DNA of 64,000 bases from Epiperipatus broadwayi (Eukaryota > Onychophora > Udeonychophora > Euonychophora > Peripatidae). Shown piece by piece: positions 62,031-64,000 of the stretch; position 1 is the first letter of the stretch; every line of letters starts with the position of its first letter. The DNA lies in NCBI GenBank assembly GCA_028023455.1, contig JAQFVV010006305.1, positions 859,001 through 923,000 of the forward strand, given 5' to 3'. The position numbers and the translations under genes were made by a program. Below the pieces are notes generated by a model. The model saw only the letters and a list, made by a program, of their open reading frames with translations, made no database searches and was not told the origin of the DNA.

Positions 62031-63246
62031 TTCCAGAAGATGAAATGATTAAACTTTTTATTCTACTATGGCTGTTTCATGAAGTCACCTATAAACTATT
62101 CTAAAAATAATTATTATAATTATGAAAAACAAAAACAAGTTATAATCACGTAACTTGATATCGCTTGTATTTATGATCAATATATGGCGTCTTACCAAAA
62201 CCACCAAACAAAGCATATATTTGTTTACATAAATGACAAAAGAATCAGAACTAACTATCTCTTTCGTTTGCCCACCCTCAGATCAGCTGATTTTAATTAT
62301 AATTATGATAAATAAAGTTGGAGTTAATAAACATTCTTTTTTCTGAACATTTGAAAATTGTTTTTTTAATTTCAATTTTTTTTTTATCACTTATAATAAT
62401 ACTCTTTCATGTAGCAATTGGACCATATGCATGAAAATCCATGGACAACTAACTACTTTTAAACATTACCATTTTTTTTTAGATTGATTCAATTTACAAA
62501 GTAATAATTAAAGAATGAAAGTTGTTCATAATAGTATCTTACATTTGCCTGGCAACAAAACAATCTCTTTAGATTTCTTTATTTTCTAAAACATCATTGA
62601 GTTTTTGATAAATCATTTATCTATTATTGGAAGCATCCTATTTAACCCTTGACAACATTTTACTATAGTAGATAATAATATTCCATAATAATTACTATAG
62701 ACTTTTTTATTTTATAAATTGAAACCATTGATTAAGTGTCATCATCTTTGGGGCATGCATAGCTAGTTACAAGCATTAAATATGAGCATTAAATATGACG
62801 ATAATAATAATATTGCATTTTTAATTCTAAACCGTCAGTAAATGCTTGTGAGTGTCTTCGCATTTTATCTCAAACAAGTATTTCTGTACAAAAAAAAAAT
62901 AGAAATCAAAAAAAGAGTTAATTAACTGTAAAATTAATTTTTGGAAAAAAAAAAAAGTGAAATAGTTTTATAAAAGTTATCAACAACACAATAGAATTTT
63001 TAATTAAATTTCATTTATAAAAAACTAAGGAGTTTCAGAATAAATTTGTATTACTAAAACAACTAATGTTTTTATTTTGTCTGGTTTTCTATTTCCAATT
63101 ATGAGTAATTATCATTTGTTTTTTTTCCTGTGTTTTTCAAAAAGCAGGCAATGATAATGGATATGGGGGAGGGAGGAAGGTGATTAAGTTGCTTTTTAAT
63201 AAACATCTTATAGAGTTGGAGAGAGGCAATTAAGTTTGATAAGCTA
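62031..63246. other. AT-rich spacer, no gene
   Basis: No recognisable coding or RNA gene. Confidence 0.5.
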
Positions 63247-63261
63247 TAAAAAGCTTTCATT

Positions 63262-63631
63262 AACTGAAACACACAGGCTTATTATATACTTGTGTCTATA
63301 TATGTAATATATAGGGTATATGGGCACAGACTTTCACACGCTCCACCACTCCCCACACCATCTATATATGTAATATATAGGGTATATGGGCACAGACTTT
63401 CACACGCCCCACAATTCCCCACACTATCTCATAACACTGATACACTTGAACACATATATGTTGAAAAGATAAATAATCACCAATATATGTATTTCAACTG
63501 ATGATTGCTGTTTTTATTGGTGATTATTTATCTTTTCAACATATATATATATGTTCAAGTGTATCAGTATGATGAGATAGTGTGGGGAGTGGTGGGGCGT
63601 GTGAAAGTCTGTGCTCATATACCCTATATAT
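63262..63631. mobile_element. Hairpin element with 15-bp target duplication (P4)
   Basis: A 370-bp insertion is flanked by perfect TAAAAAGCTTTCATT copies (63247-63261, 63632-63646). Arms of ~110 bp (about 63378-63482 and 63511-63628) pair around a ~28-bp loop. The left arm start is tandemly duplicated: a 66-bp unit with GGGTATATGGGCACAGAC occurs at 63295-63360 and 63361-63426. There is no coding capacity; open frames inside are incidental. Confidence 0.9.
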
Positions 63632-63646
63632 TAAAAAGCTTTCATT

Positions 63647-64000
63647 ATAAATTTAAAGCAGAATACATTTTGGCAGAGGACATTTCAGAAGCAGAATATG
63701 TTTGTGTTAGCAGAGAGCATGAACTAGCAGATTTTGTTTTATTGTGAAGACGATCTGAATCGTGTATATGCACATTAAAAGTTTCAGTCTTTTAAAGAGT
63801 GTATTATTATATAAATAAGCAATCATTTCATATGTATACGGAGTTAAATTTTATAAAAATGATTTGCTAGAAAAGTTCCTGTAGTCCATCTTTGGCTACA
63901 TGGTACTCCACAGAAGAAATGTTGTCTATCCTGTACCTAGAAAAAATGACTAGCATTAAAAAGAACATTTAAAATTACTCCATCCATCTCTATAAAATAT
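63647..64000. other. AT-rich flank, no gene
   Basis: No recognised gene to the window end. Confidence 0.45.

Overview
The window is strongly AT-rich eukaryotic DNA with long (TA)n microsatellites. It is packed with LTR retrotransposons, RTE-type LINEs, hAT and Tigger-like DNA transposons, and tRNA-derived short repeats. I found no convincing host protein-coding gene, rRNA, tRNA or CRISPR array. It reads as intergenic or intronic DNA of an invertebrate metazoan. The RTE/BovB-like LINEs, Ty3/gypsy elements and the KIAA1586-like hAT transposase fit several phyla (molluscs, chelicerates, cnidarians), and I cannot choose between them from the sequence.

Layout. 574-6355: an LTR element with two ~1.95 kb LTRs and an internal region that encodes only a coiled-coil protein and a Gag. 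7.0-10.5 kb: RTE remnants, including a decayed near-full-length copy. 12.1-15.5 kb: a minus-strand gypsy element in which Gag and protease are fused by deletion to the integrase C-terminus, followed by a 378-bp tandem duplication. 15.5-26 kb: mostly gene-free, with tandem repeats, an LTR fragment and a perfect-looking 227-bp palindrome. 26.6-39.0 kb: a nested complex. A decayed minus-strand gypsy is split by a 3.59 kb hAT element with a perfect 8-bp target duplication. Its 5' LTR is split by a recent 3.7 kb RTE LINE that carries a 417-bp palindrome at its 5' side, and its 3' LTR holds a small RTE 3' fragment.

39-44 kb is gene-poor. 44.3-50.7 kb holds three loci of an inverted-repeat family, two of them with 12- and 13-bp target duplications. 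Between and around them lie a Copia remnant and a minus-strand RTE remnant. 52.1-60.1 kb has a ~640-bp direct-repeat pair flanking a remnant coiled-coil Gag, a Tigger-like element and a 21-bp minisatellite. 60.9-62.0 kb has three copies of a ~340-bp SINE-like unit, the first inverted. 63.26-63.63 kb has another hairpin element with a perfect 15-bp target duplication.

The most unusual signal is the number of long-hairpin insertions from unrelated families (20.3, 34.7, 44.3, 49.9 and 63.3 kb). At least three carry 12-15 bp target-site duplications. That length is typical of LINE-mediated retroposition rather than of cut-and-paste transposons, which normally carry terminal inverted repeats. A second recurring theme is (TA)n tracts abutting TGTAAC or GTTACA element ends. 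Boundaries are read by eye and may be off by several bases unless a target duplication fixes them.
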